Numbered from the stretch's first letter, positions 16,904 through 26,254 are shown. The stretch: 64,000 bases of DNA from Chromatium weissei (GCF_016583765.1 NZ_NRRR01000001.1:372001-436000); one strand, 5' to 3'. The notes: generated from the sequence alone by a model not told the origin. Translations and numbers: made by a program.

Positions 16904-18385
16904 ATGAAACAAACGATTCAGCTTCGTCTCGGTCAACATCTCACCATGACGCCGCAATTGCAGCAGGCGATCAAGCTGTTGCAGTTGTCCGCACTCGAAC
17001 TTCAAAAAGAGATTCAGGAAGTTCTTGATACCAATCTGATGTTGGAAGAAGGCGACGAAGCAGAACGGTTTATTGCCAGTGAAATGAGTGACATGCGGTT
17101 AGCGCCGACGACGGAGAGCGAACCGGAATACCGCGCAGAAGCGCACGTGGATCAAGAAGTCTCGGCCGCCTCAAACGACATGCCGGATGAATTACCGGTT
17201 GATATTCAATGGGATGACGTTTACGACAGCTATTTGCCGACGACCGGACAAGGCAGCGATTCCGATGCCGATTTTGATCCACTCACCCAGCAAAGTCGTC
17301 CGCTGTCTTTGCACGATCATTTGGCGTGGCAGCTCAATCTCAGTCGCTTGAATGAACGTGAATTGATGGTTGCGCAAACCATTATTGATGCCATTGATGC
17401 CGATGGTTATTTGCGCAGTGATGTCGCTGATTTACTACTGACGATTGATGACCCGAGCATTACCGCCGAAGAGGTGCAAACCCTCATTTATCGCGTGCAA
17501 TCATTAGACCCGTCGGGCGTGGGAGCGCGCAATTTACAAGAATGTTTACTCATTCAATTGCGGCAGTTGCCGGTAGAAATGCCTGCTCGTCAATTGGCAA
17601 TGAAAATTTGTCGCAAAGGTTTTGATGCACTGCCGCGTAAAGATGTGAATGCGCTGATGCGGCTGTGCGATGCCACTGAAACCGAGGTGACCGAGGCGCT
17701 GGCACTGATTCGTTCACTGCAACCGCGTCCGGGTTCTTTAATTGAAACCGCGCCAGCGGAGTACGTTGTTCCCGACGTGTTTGTCCGCAAATCAGAAGGA
17801 CGCTGGCATGTTGAACTCAACGCGGAGACGACACCCAAACTGCGCGTCAATGCGGAATATCTCAATCTGATTCGCCGCAGCGATCAAAGTGCTGACGGCA
17901 GCATTCTGAAAAGTCACTTGCAGGAAGCGCGCTGGTTTATTAAAAGTCTCGTCAGTCGCAATGAAACCGTGCTGCGCGTCGGTGCAAAAATTGTTGAAAT
18001 GCAACAGGATTTTTTTGAACAGGGCGATGAAGGAATGCGCCCGATGATTTTACGTGACATTGCCGAGGCGCTGGAGCTACATGAATCCACCGTGTCACGC
18101 GTGACGACGCAAAAATATATGCACACGCCACGCGGAACCTTTGAATTCAAATACTTTTTCTCTTCACATGTCACCACCATCTCTGGCGGCGAATGTTCGT
18201 CCACAGCCATTCGCGCCCTGATTCGCAAATTGATTGCGTTAGAGTCCACCAGAAAACCTCTCAGTGACGATAAAATTGCCAAGGATTTGGCAGATCAGGG
18301 GATCAAGGTTGCGCGCCGAACCGTTGCCAAATACCGCGAGGCAATGGGAATTCCACCCTCGAATGAGCGCAAACGTCTGAATTAG
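16904..18385 (+). CDS. rpoN: RNA polymerase sigma-54 factor
   Basis: Sigma-54 recognises -24/-12 promoters and needs AAA+ activators. The 493-residue protein has the Gln/Leu-rich region I (LGQHLTMTPQLQQAIKLLQLS), an acidic linker (about 90-130), the core-binding domain, a helix-turn-helix (LRDIAEALELHESTVSRVT), and the RpoN box ARRTVAKYRE at 470-479, all intact. It lies between lptB and hpf, the common gammaproteobacterial order. The 177-base gap upstream may hold its own promoter, but none was identified with confidence. Confidence 0.97.
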   Translation: MKQTIQLRLGQHLTMTPQLQQAIKLLQLSALELQKEIQEVLDTNLMLEEGDEAERFIASEMSDMRLAPTTESEPEYRAEAHVDQEVSAASNDMPDELPVDIQWDDVYDSYLPTTGQGSDSDADFDPLTQQSRPLSLHDHLAWQLNLSRLNERELMVAQTIIDAIDADGYLRSDVADLLLTIDDPSITAEEVQTLIYRVQSLDPSGVGARNLQECLLIQLRQLPVEMPARQLAMKICRKGFDALPRKDVNALMRLCDATETEVTEALALIRSLQPRPGSLIETAPAEYVVPDVFVRKSEGRWHVELNAETTPKLRVNAEYLNLIRRSDQSADGSILKSHLQEARWFIKSLVSRNETVLRVGAKIVEMQQDFFEQGDEGMRPMILRDIAEALELHESTVSRVTTQKYMHTPRGTFEFKYFFSSHVTTISGGECSSTAIRALIRKLIALESTRKPLSDDKIAKDLADQGIKVARRTVAKYREAMGIPPSNERKRLN

Positions 18386-18415
18386 CAGGCTGTTTGAATT
18401 TTAAGGAGCGAGACA

Positions 18416-18739
18416 ATGCAGATTAACCTGACGGGTCACCACATCGACATCACTGACGCCCTCAAAAGCTATGTCGAGAACAAATTCGAGCGCCTTGCGC
18501 GCCATTTCGACCACGTCATCAATGCCCATGTGGTTCTCACCGTAGAGAAACTGGAACAGAAGGTCGAAGCGACGCTGCATATCAATGGCGGCACTATTTT
18601 TGCGGATGCAACCCATGAAGATATGTATGCAGCGATTGATGCGCTGATTGACAAGCTGGATCGTCAGGTATTGCGCTACAAGGAAAAGAAGGGCAATCAC
18701 CGTGGCAATGCTGCGAAGATGATCGAGGCAGAGGAATAA
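18416..18739 (+). CDS. hpf: Ribosome hibernation-promoting factor, short form
   Basis: HPF binds the 30S subunit and promotes 100S dimers in stationary phase. The product (107 residues) corresponds to the short form, with MQINLTGHHIDITDALKSYVENKFERL, the central VLTVEKLEQKVEATLHINGG and DMYAAIDALIDKLDRQVLRYKEKK. It lacks the C-terminal dimerisation domain of long HPF. A good ribosome-binding site (AAGGAG) lies upstream. A terminator follows at 18803-18847. Confidence 0.95.
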   Translation: MQINLTGHHIDITDALKSYVENKFERLARHFDHVINAHVVLTVEKLEQKVEATLHINGGTIFADATHEDMYAAIDALIDKLDRQVLRYKEKKGNHRGNAAKMIEAEE

Positions 18740-18802
18740 TCTCGATTGCGTTGAGGTTCGAAGCACAGAGCGATTGACCGTGCTTGACAACGCAAATACT
18801 CG

Positions 18803-18847
18803 ACACCTCGAGCGGCAGTGTGATGCGCCATTCGAGGTGTTTTTTAT
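18803..18847 (+). terminator. Rho-independent terminator after hpf
   Basis: A perfect nine-base stem ACACCTCGA / TCGAGGTGT (18803-18811 and 18832-18840) is followed by TTTTTTA. It separates rpoN-hpf from ptsN and the PTS genes. Confidence 0.85.
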
Positions 18848-18951
18848 TGAGATTTTGGATCAATTGAGTGCCAGTCGCGCAGTGACTCGGCGATCCACTC
18901 GGCGAAGTCCATTCGCCTCGGTTGCATGCACAAATACTCGGACTTAGCGTC

Positions 18952-19413
18952 ATGTTAAGCATAGATTTGATTGATGAGACCCGCGTGATTTGTGGTCTTG
19001 AGATTACGAGCAAAAAACGGTTGCTCGAAATTCTGGCTCGGCTTTTGGCCAGCGCCCATCCACGTTTGAATGCCGAAGTCGTGTTTGAACGCTTGTTAGA
19101 ACGCGAACGACTGGGCAGCACTGCGCTGGGTCATGGCATCGCTTTACCTCATGCGCGCACCAAGGATGTGACCGAGGTGATTGGTGCACTGGTACAACTT
19201 CAACGCGGCATTGATTACGACGGCATGAATGATGATGAACCGGTTGATTTAGCGTTTGCGCTGCTCGCGCCGGAAGAAGCGAATGACCAACATCTGCGCC
19301 TGCTCGCACAACTGGCCGGACGCTTTAGTGATCCCACCATTCGTGATGGCTTGCGACAAGCCGAGTCACCCGCAGCACTGCTGCAAGTGCTGAATATCTC
19401 CAGTTCCTCATGA
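18952..19413 (+). CDS. ptsN: PTS regulatory EIIA(Ntr)
   Basis: EIIA-Ntr is the terminal phosphoacceptor of the nitrogen-related PTS and regulates potassium transport, central metabolism and sigma-54-linked functions. ATG at 18952 gives 153 residues. The phosphorylated His is in LGHGIALPHAR; the PTS EIIA type 2 fold continues with PVDLAFALLAPEEANDQHLRLLAQLAGRFSD. An in-frame TTG 30 bases upstream is an alternative start. The stop overlaps the hprK start. Confidence 0.94.
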   Translation: MLSIDLIDETRVICGLEITSKKRLLEILARLLASAHPRLNAEVVFERLLERERLGSTALGHGIALPHARTKDVTEVIGALVQLQRGIDYDGMNDDEPVDLAFALLAPEEANDQHLRLLAQLAGRFSDPTIRDGLRQAESPAALLQVLNISSSS

Positions 19414-20372
19414 TTGACAGCCTGCAAGCACTCATTGCGCAAACCGGCGCACAGCTCAAACTTCAGTGGCTGACGGCAGAACCGGATGCACCCCGTTCGC
19501 TGCGCGGCACTGAACCGGAGCAAACACGCCAATCGTTGATCGGTTCGTTGAACTGTATTCATCCCAATCGGTTACAAATCATCGGTCAACAGGAACAAAC
19601 CTATTTAATGGCGCTCGGCATCAACGCCTTCGCCGACACCGTCGAAAAACTGTTTTCCGATCATCCCGCCGCCGTGATTTTTACCGATGGAGTCATGCCT
19701 AATGCGGCACTGCGTAAAGCCGCCGAGCGCACGCAAACGCCACTGCTCGCCTCCACGCTCATCGATCAAGATTTGATTAACCATCTGCGCTATTTTCTGA
19801 CGCACGCGCTCGCCGAACGCAAAACGCTTCACGGCGTATTCATCGAAGTGCTCGGCATGGGCGTGCTGTTAATCGGCAATCCGGCGGTTGGCAAAAGTGA
19901 GCTGGCGCTGGAGTTGATTACTCGCGGTCACCGTTTAATCGCCGATGACGCGCCGCGTTTTGCGCGCATCGCTCCTGATGTACTGGAAGGCATTTGCCCA
20001 GAACTGCTGCGAGATTTTCTCGAAGTGCGCGGACTCGGCATTCTCAACATTCGCGCCATGTTCGGTGAAGGCGCAGTGCTGCGCAGCAAAACGCTCAACC
20101 TAATCATTGATTTACAGCCGCTCAATCAACAGCAGCTTGCGAACATTGATCGACTCACCGGCAGCCTCACCGTTGCTAACATTCTCAATGTCACGGTTCC
20201 ACGCATTTTGATGCCGGTGGCACCGGGACGAAATCTCGCCATTCTGGTCGAAGCCGCAGTACGCCATCAGATTCTGCGCAGCCGTGGTTACGATGCGAGC
20301 GAAGATTTCACCAATCGCCAAGCACGTGCAATTGACATTGACCAATCTGATTCACTCACAACGTCGCGCTGA
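19410..20372 (+). CDS. hprK: HPr kinase/phosphorylase
   Basis: HprK phosphorylates and dephosphorylates Ser46 of HPr. The 320-residue protein has the N-terminal MurE-like domain and a C-terminal kinase domain with HGVFIEVLGMGVLLIGNPAVGKSELALELI; the P-loop is G156 to E164. The family signature is LEVRGLGILNIRAMFG, and the terminal VEAAVRHQILRSRGYDA fits. The P-loop reads GNPAVGKS, unlike the more usual G(D/E)SG(I/V)GKS. HPr encoded 1.3 kb downstream keeps Ser46, so a working kinase-substrate pair is likely. Overlaps ptsN by four bases. Confidence 0.93.
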   Translation: MIDSLQALIAQTGAQLKLQWLTAEPDAPRSLRGTEPEQTRQSLIGSLNCIHPNRLQIIGQQEQTYLMALGINAFADTVEKLFSDHPAAVIFTDGVMPNAALRKAAERTQTPLLASTLIDQDLINHLRYFLTHALAERKTLHGVFIEVLGMGVLLIGNPAVGKSELALELITRGHRLIADDAPRFARIAPDVLEGICPELLRDFLEVRGLGILNIRAMFGEGAVLRSKTLNLIIDLQPLNQQQLANIDRLTGSLTVANILNVTVPRILMPVAPGRNLAILVEAAVRHQILRSRGYDASEDFTNRQARAIDIDQSDSLTTSR

Positions 20373-20429
20373 TTTGATTTGTTCGATCACGCAGCGCCAT
20401 CGTGTTAAGTCCGACGTGAAGCGACTTCC

Positions 20430-21290
20430 ATGAAACTGGTTATTCTCAGCGGACTTTCTGGCTCGGGAAAAAGTGTTGCATTACACACACTTGAAGACTT
20501 GAGCTATTACTGTATCGACAATCTGCCGCTCTTTTTACTGAAGGATTTGCTGCTGGGATTAAGTCGAACGACACCGAATGCCCAATTCACCCACATCGCC
20601 GTTGGCGTGGATGCCCGCACCAATCCTGATGAACTGCGTCAGTTACCCGAATTGATTGCCACTGCGCAGACGCAAAGCATTGATTGTCAATTGCTATTTT
20701 TGGAAGCGCACACCAAAACGCTGATTCGCCGTTTTAGTGAAACGCGTCGCAAACATCCGTTGACTCGCGGCGACCGTTCACTTAGCGAAGCGATTGCGCT
20801 GGAGCGTGAGCTGCTCGAACCGATTCGCCAATGTGCCCAAATGTGCATTGACACCACGCAAACCAACGTGCATGAGTTACGCGACCGAGTGCGCGGCTGG
20901 CTGGTTGGCAGCGACTCGCCAAAGATGTCGATTCTGTTGCAATCATTCGGTTTCAAACACGGCGTTCCGCAAGACGTTGATTTTGTTTTTGACGTGCGCT
21001 GCTTGCCCAATCCGCATTGGCAAGCACCGTTGAAACCATTGACTGGACGCGATGCGCAGGTCGTAGATTTTTTAGAACGACAACCCGACGTGTTACGAAT
21101 GCGCGACGACATTCAAGGTTTTCTTCGTACTTGGATTCCCACTTTTGAAGCCGATGGACGCAGTTATTTAACCATTGCTATCGGCTGTACCGGCGGACAA
21201 CACCGCTCGGTCTACATGGTGGAAACGCTGCGTCGTGATTTTGAACGCGCCGGTCATCAGGTCATCGTGCGACATCGGGAGCTGCCATGA
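20430..21290 (+). CDS. rapZ: RNase adapter / nucleotide-binding protein RapZ
   Basis: RapZ-family proteins bind nucleotides and, in enterobacteria, sense glucosamine 6-phosphate and direct RNase E to the GlmZ small RNA. The 286-residue product has the N-terminal P-loop GLSGSGKS (8-15), a CIDNLP motif, the Walker B-like HIAVGVDAR, and the C-terminal GCTGGQHRSVYMVE domain with RHREL at the end. Its place between hprK and the EIIA/HPr genes is the conserved proteobacterial order. Whether a GlmZ-type target exists here is unknown. Confidence 0.94.
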   Translation: MKLVILSGLSGSGKSVALHTLEDLSYYCIDNLPLFLLKDLLLGLSRTTPNAQFTHIAVGVDARTNPDELRQLPELIATAQTQSIDCQLLFLEAHTKTLIRRFSETRRKHPLTRGDRSLSEAIALERELLEPIRQCAQMCIDTTQTNVHELRDRVRGWLVGSDSPKMSILLQSFGFKHGVPQDVDFVFDVRCLPNPHWQAPLKPLTGRDAQVVDFLERQPDVLRMRDDIQGFLRTWIPTFEADGRSYLTIAIGCTGGQHRSVYMVETLRRDFERAGHQVIVRHRELP

Positions 21291-21727
21291 CGGTCGGAAT
21301 TGTACTGATCACCCATTGCCCGCTGGCTGGCGGTTTACTGCGCGTCGCTGCTGATGTGCTCGGAACCTATCCCAGTAACGTGGAGATGTTGGAAGTGATT
21401 AACGACACGCCCTGCGAAACGCTCATTGCTGAAGGGTTGCGGTGTATGACCGAGGTCGATCAAGGCGATGGCGTGTTGATTTTGACTGATTTATTTGGCG
21501 CAACTCCGGCCAATGTGGCGCTGCGATTGCTAGAACAACGCGAGCATGTGCGCGTGTTGACCGGCATCAATTTGCCCATGCTGCTGCGGGCGCTCAATTA
21601 CGCGCATCTCACCTTGGATGCCGTCAGCGAAAAAGCCTGCGCGGGCGGTCGTGAGGGCGTGCGTTTGTGCGCGACAACTGCAACAGGTCAATGTCAAACG
21701 CCAACCGCTGGAGCACCGAATCAATGA
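21287..21727 (+). CDS. PTS mannose-type EIIA domain protein
   Basis: This single-domain EIIA of the mannose class (146 residues) carries the phospho-His in VLITHCPLAGG (His10) and the DGVLILTDLFGATPANVA segment of the EIIA-Man fold. No EIIB, EIIC or EIID gene is near, so the protein is more likely regulatory than part of a sugar transporter. A Thr/Ala-rich tail of about 20 residues extends the domain. It overlaps rapZ and ptsH by four bases each. Confidence 0.9.
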   Translation: MTVGIVLITHCPLAGGLLRVAADVLGTYPSNVEMLEVINDTPCETLIAEGLRCMTEVDQGDGVLILTDLFGATPANVALRLLEQREHVRVLTGINLPMLLRALNYAHLTLDAVSEKACAGGREGVRLCATTATGQCQTPTAGAPNQ

Positions 21728-21993
21728 TGCGTAAAACCTGCCAAATTGTGAATAAATTGGGGCTGCACGGTCGCGCATCTGCCAAGCTGGTGCAATGCGC
21801 GGGCGGTTATCGCAGTCACATCGAAATCGAACGCAACGATCAACGGGTGAATGGCAAGAGCATCATGGGCGTGATGATGTTGGCCGCCAGTCAAGGCACT
21901 TGGATCACGATTGAAGCGGTTGGTGATGATGAAAAAGAAGCCGTGGACGCATTGGAACTGTTGATCCGCGACCGTTTTGGAGAAGCGCAATGA
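21724..21993 (+). CDS. ptsH: Phosphocarrier protein HPr
   Basis: HPr carries phosphate from enzyme I (on His15) and is a target of HprK (on Ser46). From ATG 21724 the protein is 89 residues; LGLHGRAS places the active His at 15 and NGKSIMGVMMLAASQG places the regulatory Ser at exactly 46. The start overlaps the EIIA stop and its own stop overlaps ptsI (ATGA), so the three proteins should be made in step. Confidence 0.96.
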   Translation: MMRKTCQIVNKLGLHGRASAKLVQCAGGYRSHIEIERNDQRVNGKSIMGVMMLAASQGTWITIEAVGDDEKEAVDALELLIRDRFGEAQ

Positions 21994-23732
21994 CCACGGC
22001 ATTTCAGGGAATTGGCATCGCATCCTCGTGCGCCATCGCGCTGGGGCCCGCGTTTATCGATGTGCGTGGACGTACCGTCGTCGCGCCGTTGGCCATTCTC
22101 GCCGAGCAGGTCGAAAATGAATTAATGCGTCTTGATCTGGCCGTCGCTGCGGCGCGCAATGCGCTCAACGCCGTGCGGGAACACATTCCACAGCACACGT
22201 CGATCAAGATTGCGGAGTTCATCGACGCACATTTGCTGATGCTGGAAGACGCGGCACTGATTGGCGAAGTGCGGCGCATCGTGATGGAACAAAATTGCAA
22301 CGCAGAATGGGCGTTACAGTTGCAGCGTGACACGTTAATTCGCGTGTTTGATGCGATGGATGATCCTTATTTGCGCACGCGCCGCGATGACATTGAACAT
22401 GTCGTGAATCAGATTCAGGCGTTTTTGCGCGGCGATGCGGCGTTGTCTGATACAAAACTTGCCGATCTCAACGGCTGCATCGTCGTCGCGCACGATCTCA
22501 CGCCCGCGGACACCATCGTGTTGCGGCAGCGCGGCGCGGTGGCATTCGTCACTGAATCCGGCGGGCCGATGTCACACACCGCAATTCTGGCGCGCAGTCT
22601 CGGCGTTCCGGCAGTCATGGGCATTCACGACATCACCCGTTATCTGCATCCACAGGAATATCTTGTCGTCGACGGCGCAACCGGCACGGTGTTGGCAAAT
22701 AACGATGCACGAACGCTGCGTTATTTTCGTGGCTGCTTGAAGAAGATCAAAACGCGCCAGCGGCGATTACGCGAATTGGTCACGCGTCCCAGCCGTTCTC
22801 GTGATGGCGTGACGGTCAGTTTGCTGGCAAATCTGGAATTACCTGAAGATGTGCGGACTGCAAAAGCCAATGGCGCAGTCGGTGTCGGGCTATATCGCAC
22901 TGAATTTCTTTATCTTAATCGCCCTGACATGCCGAATGAAGAAGAGCATTTTGCAACTTACAGCGCGATGATCGCCGGACTGAACGGCATTCCCATCACC
23001 ATTCGCACGCTCGATCTCGGCGTGGATAAACAGTGCGAGGCGTTTCGCAATGCCGACAACAACGTCTGCAATCCGGCGCTGGGATTGCGCGCAATTCGCC
23101 TGTGTTTGAAAGAACCGGATGTATTTCGTCCGCAATTGCGCGCCATTTTGCGTGCATCGGCGCTCGGTCCTGTGCGGCTGATGTTGCCGTTGGTGACCAA
23201 TGTGCATGAATTGGATGCGGTGCTGGCGTTGCTGGCACAACTGCGTTCTCAGCTTGATCGTGAAGGTCTGCGTTACGACGCGGCGATGCCCATCGGCGCA
23301 ATGATTGAAGTGCCAGCAGCGGCATTGTGTGCGCGAGCAATTGCGCAGCGAATGGATTTTTTATCGATTGGAACCAATGATCTAATTCAATACACGCTGG
23401 CAATTGATCGATTAGATGAAGCGGTGAATTATCTATTTAATCCGCTGCATCCGGCGATTTTACGATTGGTGCAAATGGTGATTGCTGCCGGACATGCATT
23501 GGAGATTCCGGTCAGCATGTGCGGAGAAATGGCGGGAAATCCGCGATTTACGCGCTTGTTATTGGGACTGGGATTGCGAGAATTCAGTATGCAGCCCGGC
23601 GCATTACTGGATGTGAAAGAAATTATTTTGAGTGCGAATGTGAATGAATTGCAGCACCGCACCGCGCAATTGTTCGCGCATCTCGATGACATTGAACCGA
23701 CGCAATTGATTGATACATTGAATCAAATCTAG
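21990..23732 (+). CDS. ptsI: Phosphoenolpyruvate-protein phosphotransferase (enzyme I)
   Basis: Enzyme I takes phosphate from PEP and passes it to HPr. The 580-residue protein has the HPr-binding N-terminal domain, active His196 in GGPMSHTAILARSLGVPAVMG, and the PEP-binding barrel with GLYRTEFLYLNR, LRAIRLCL, EVPAAALCA, IGTNDLIQYTLAIDR and the catalytic Cys in SMCGEMAGNP. It lacks the GAF domain of the nitrogen enzyme I (PtsP), so it is the ordinary short form. The last third is visibly more AT-rich than the first. Confidence 0.96.
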   Translation: MTTAFQGIGIASSCAIALGPAFIDVRGRTVVAPLAILAEQVENELMRLDLAVAAARNALNAVREHIPQHTSIKIAEFIDAHLLMLEDAALIGEVRRIVMEQNCNAEWALQLQRDTLIRVFDAMDDPYLRTRRDDIEHVVNQIQAFLRGDAALSDTKLADLNGCIVVAHDLTPADTIVLRQRGAVAFVTESGGPMSHTAILARSLGVPAVMGIHDITRYLHPQEYLVVDGATGTVLANNDARTLRYFRGCLKKIKTRQRRLRELVTRPSRSRDGVTVSLLANLELPEDVRTAKANGAVGVGLYRTEFLYLNRPDMPNEEEHFATYSAMIAGLNGIPITIRTLDLGVDKQCEAFRNADNNVCNPALGLRAIRLCLKEPDVFRPQLRAILRASALGPVRLMLPLVTNVHELDAVLALLAQLRSQLDREGLRYDAAMPIGAMIEVPAAALCARAIAQRMDFLSIGTNDLIQYTLAIDRLDEAVNYLFNPLHPAILRLVQMVIAAGHALEIPVSMCGEMAGNPRFTRLLLGLGLREFSMQPGALLDVKEIILSANVNELQHRTAQLFAHLDDIEPTQLIDTLNQI

Positions 23733-23787
23733 TTGATTGAAAAATAAAATAGAGAAACTTCCGTTCGGTCACAAAACTTGGGCAGCG

Positions 23788-24213
23788 TCATTTCTCGATC
23801 TTCATTTCCAAACGATCAAGCAATTGATTCGGTAAATAAACGGTATAGCGAGCTAAAGAAAAATCTTCGATGTTACGCGTTACCAAACCATCTACTCCCA
23901 TGTTTTCACCAGCAAAATAGAGCACTGCATCCTCAAAATCTGAAAAATTTGATTCCACTGCCTGAATTAATACCGTTGAATCTACTGGGCAAACCTCAAA
24001 TAACTGCAACAACGCTTTAATGCTGGCTTTAGCACTGTTGCATCCATTTGTTTTAGTGAGAAGATAATCAAGTGTGGTGAGTGTGGTAGCACCTAAATAA
24101 CCTTGAATTTTCCGTGTTTCTACCAAGGAAAACAAAGCAACGGCTGCTGTCACAAATGGCTCACGTTCAATAAGCACATCCAAGATGACATTGGTATCAA
24201 AAAGAATTTTCAA
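23788..24213 (-). CDS. PIN-domain toxin of a VapBC-type pair
   Basis: This PIN-domain ribonuclease of 141 residues has the usual acidic pattern: LFDTNVILDVL (Asp6), a central Glu region, and SDFEDAVLYFAGENMGVDGLVTRNIEDF at the metal site. It is preceded by a small gene that it overlaps by four bases (ATGA), the standard antitoxin-toxin arrangement. The RNA target cannot be predicted. The pair sits as a low-GC insertion between ptsI and an outer-membrane transporter gene. Confidence 0.85.
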   Translation of the reverse strand: MKILFDTNVILDVLIEREPFVTAAVALFSLVETRKIQGYLGATTLTTLDYLLTKTNGCNSAKASIKALLQLFEVCPVDSTVLIQAVESNFSDFEDAVLYFAGENMGVDGLVTRNIEDFSLARYTVYLPNQLLDRLEMKIEK

Positions 24214-24452
24214 AGATATTTATTCCACAAATAATTCTGATAATCTGATTCCTTAAATGTTGATGATTTAATTACACCAATCAATGATTTAGTGATTGGC
24301 GGAATAACGGTATCACTGCATTCCGTATGCGTCTGTTTTTCAACATATTCATTAACAATACGGCACACTAATTCATCAGCAGATGTCCGCGCTTGCCGGG
24401 CAATCATTCTGAGATTAGATTCAACTTCAGGATTTAGATTCAGTGTGATCAT
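24210..24452 (-). CDS. Putative antitoxin of the PIN-domain toxin
   Basis: This 80-residue protein begins MITLNLNPEVESNLRMIARQ, a ribbon-helix-helix-like start followed by RTSADELVCRIVNEYVEKQ, then a C-terminal toxin-binding-like tail. It would repress its own promoter and neutralise the PIN toxin encoded immediately downstream. Identification rests on size, RHH-like pattern and the overlap with the toxin gene rather than a close family match. Confidence 0.72.
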   Translation of the reverse strand: MITLNLNPEVESNLRMIARQARTSADELVCRIVNEYVEKQTHTECSDTVIPPITKSLIGVIKSSTFKESDYQNYLWNKYL

Positions 24453-24544
24453 TTCATATGACTCACGTAAAAGTGCACAATTTCTAATTCAAGATTTCAA
24501 TTAAATCAATTATATCTTCAACTTAAAAAGTGACGACGCAGCAA

Positions 24545-26254
24545 TTAAAAATGCACGGTCATCTGTATCCACGCATGATATTTATCGTCGTTGCCATCGC
24601 TGTTGTGACCGGCAGCATCCTGTCCTGAATTGTTTCCAATCGCCGATGCAATAACCGCTTGCGCTTGAAACAGCGGCGCTGGCGACCAGCGCAAACTCAC
24701 GCCAACACCCTGTAATTGATACGTATTCGGTTGATTGGCGACCGTTTGCCAATCGCTCCATGGCTGGGCGTGTTGTTGAATCCAACCCACATCATAAAAA
24801 CCGCTGAATCGCCAACTGTCGTGCAGTTGCCACCGCGCTTCGAGATTGAACAGCCAGCCGTTGTCACCCGTCGCCTCGCTGGTCGGATAAGCGCGCACAC
24901 CGTAATAACCGCCCAATGTGAATTTTTCCGAGCTGTCGAGATTGGTCGGTGTCCACTGCGCCTGCAAACTGGTCAACACTGTCATTCGTTGACTGAGTGG
25001 TTGTTCACGCGACAGTGCCACGCGCAGTTTTTGATAACTGCCGTGCGTTTGTGCGGTGAGTTGATCGCCTGCGAATTGTTCCGGCTGGCGCGTCAAATCG
25101 ACATTTCCAATGTTGAGCGTGACATCAAAATTGTTAATTCCACCGCCCAGCCACTGGTCGCGCAGCATCGCCGTCATGCCGAGCGATCCAACGCGAATCT
25201 GTCGATCACCAAGCGTGATGGCATCCATACGATCAACCAATCGCTTGGTTTCCAATCCCGCTGTTGCCGTGAGCGAAAATCGACTGCTGCGATGCAGCGG
25301 TTGCGTGAACATCACGCCCGCCGTCGTTGAAGTGCCTTGCAGATCAAGCGGACTGATTGACGGTTGAATCGCGTATTCCAGTGCCGAAGCGTTGATTTCA
25401 AGCCGCCGTCCCGATTGCCCGAGCGGCGTGGATGCGCCCAACCACAGATACCGATTACCCTGTGATTTCAACAAGTTCATGCGCAATTGATCACCGCGCC
25501 CGAACGGGCTGTCAATGGAACCTGTCACGAAGGTTTGCCACACGTCAGTGGCTTCGGAGCCGGTGTTATTCAGTGAGATGTCCGCCTGCGCCAGCGGCGA
25601 TTCTTCCACACGAATCACCGCATCACTTTCACCGAGATTCGCACCGGGTTCCAACAAACTCTGCGCCTGCGCCACGCCGGGCAATTCGTTGAGCATCGCC
25701 AGTGCCTGATCGAGTTGCTGCGGTCGCAATGGTTGACCGGAAACAGCGCGTTGCGTCACCACTCCGCGCAATACCGAAGTGTTTAAGCGCGTGGGCTCAG
25801 TCGCATTCAGCGTGATTTGACCGAGTTTTGCTTCCACAACCTTGAGATGAATGATGCCGTTGTGCACCGTTTGCGGCGGCAAATAGGCATAAGCGAGGTA
25901 ATCGTGCTGACGGTAGTAATCGCTGATTTTGCGAGCAGCAGCCTGAAGTTGCGCCAGCGTGACTGCGCGCCCGACATATTCTTTGAGCAGCATTTGCAGC
26001 TCGGCTTCGGAAAAGCGGCTGGCATCAAGACGAAATCCATTCACCACCACCGTTTCACCCGTTTTTTCTGGCAACGGCACATCTGCGGCGCTGGGTTTAA
26101 TTGGCAACAGCGGCGCTGGCGCATTCTGCGTTTTACCAGTCGTGCGTTCGATTTCCCGCAGCAATGTTCCCGCATCAGACAAATGCTGCGCTTGCACCGT
26201 TGCGCTGGTGATTGCCAATAAAACAGTGATGAAGACTTTATCGTGGCGCAGCAT
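24545..26254 (-). CDS. TpsB-family outer-membrane transporter (ShlB/FhaC type)
   Basis: TpsB proteins are 16-strand outer-membrane barrels that secrete large beta-helical TpsA exoproteins. The 569-residue product has a signal peptide (cleavage near VQA), the POTRA_2 domain (TVVVNGFRLDASRFSEAELQMLLKEYVGR..., about 65-145), a second POTRA, and the barrel with FTLGGYYGVRAYP, the position of the TpsB signature VRGY, here VRAY. It ends in VHF, a barrel-type terminal Phe. No TpsA gene is present on either side, so its cargo must be encoded elsewhere or be lost. Confidence 0.88.
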   Translation of the reverse strand: MLRHDKVFITVLLAITSATVQAQHLSDAGTLLREIERTTGKTQNAPAPLLPIKPSAADVPLPEKTGETVVVNGFRLDASRFSEAELQMLLKEYVGRAVTLAQLQAAARKISDYYRQHDYLAYAYLPPQTVHNGIIHLKVVEAKLGQITLNATEPTRLNTSVLRGVVTQRAVSGQPLRPQQLDQALAMLNELPGVAQAQSLLEPGANLGESDAVIRVEESPLAQADISLNNTGSEATDVWQTFVTGSIDSPFGRGDQLRMNLLKSQGNRYLWLGASTPLGQSGRRLEINASALEYAIQPSISPLDLQGTSTTAGVMFTQPLHRSSRFSLTATAGLETKRLVDRMDAITLGDRQIRVGSLGMTAMLRDQWLGGGINNFDVTLNIGNVDLTRQPEQFAGDQLTAQTHGSYQKLRVALSREQPLSQRMTVLTSLQAQWTPTNLDSSEKFTLGGYYGVRAYPTSEATGDNGWLFNLEARWQLHDSWRFSGFYDVGWIQQHAQPWSDWQTVANQPNTYQLQGVGVSLRWSPAPLFQAQAVIASAIGNNSGQDAAGHNSDGNDDKYHAWIQMTVHF

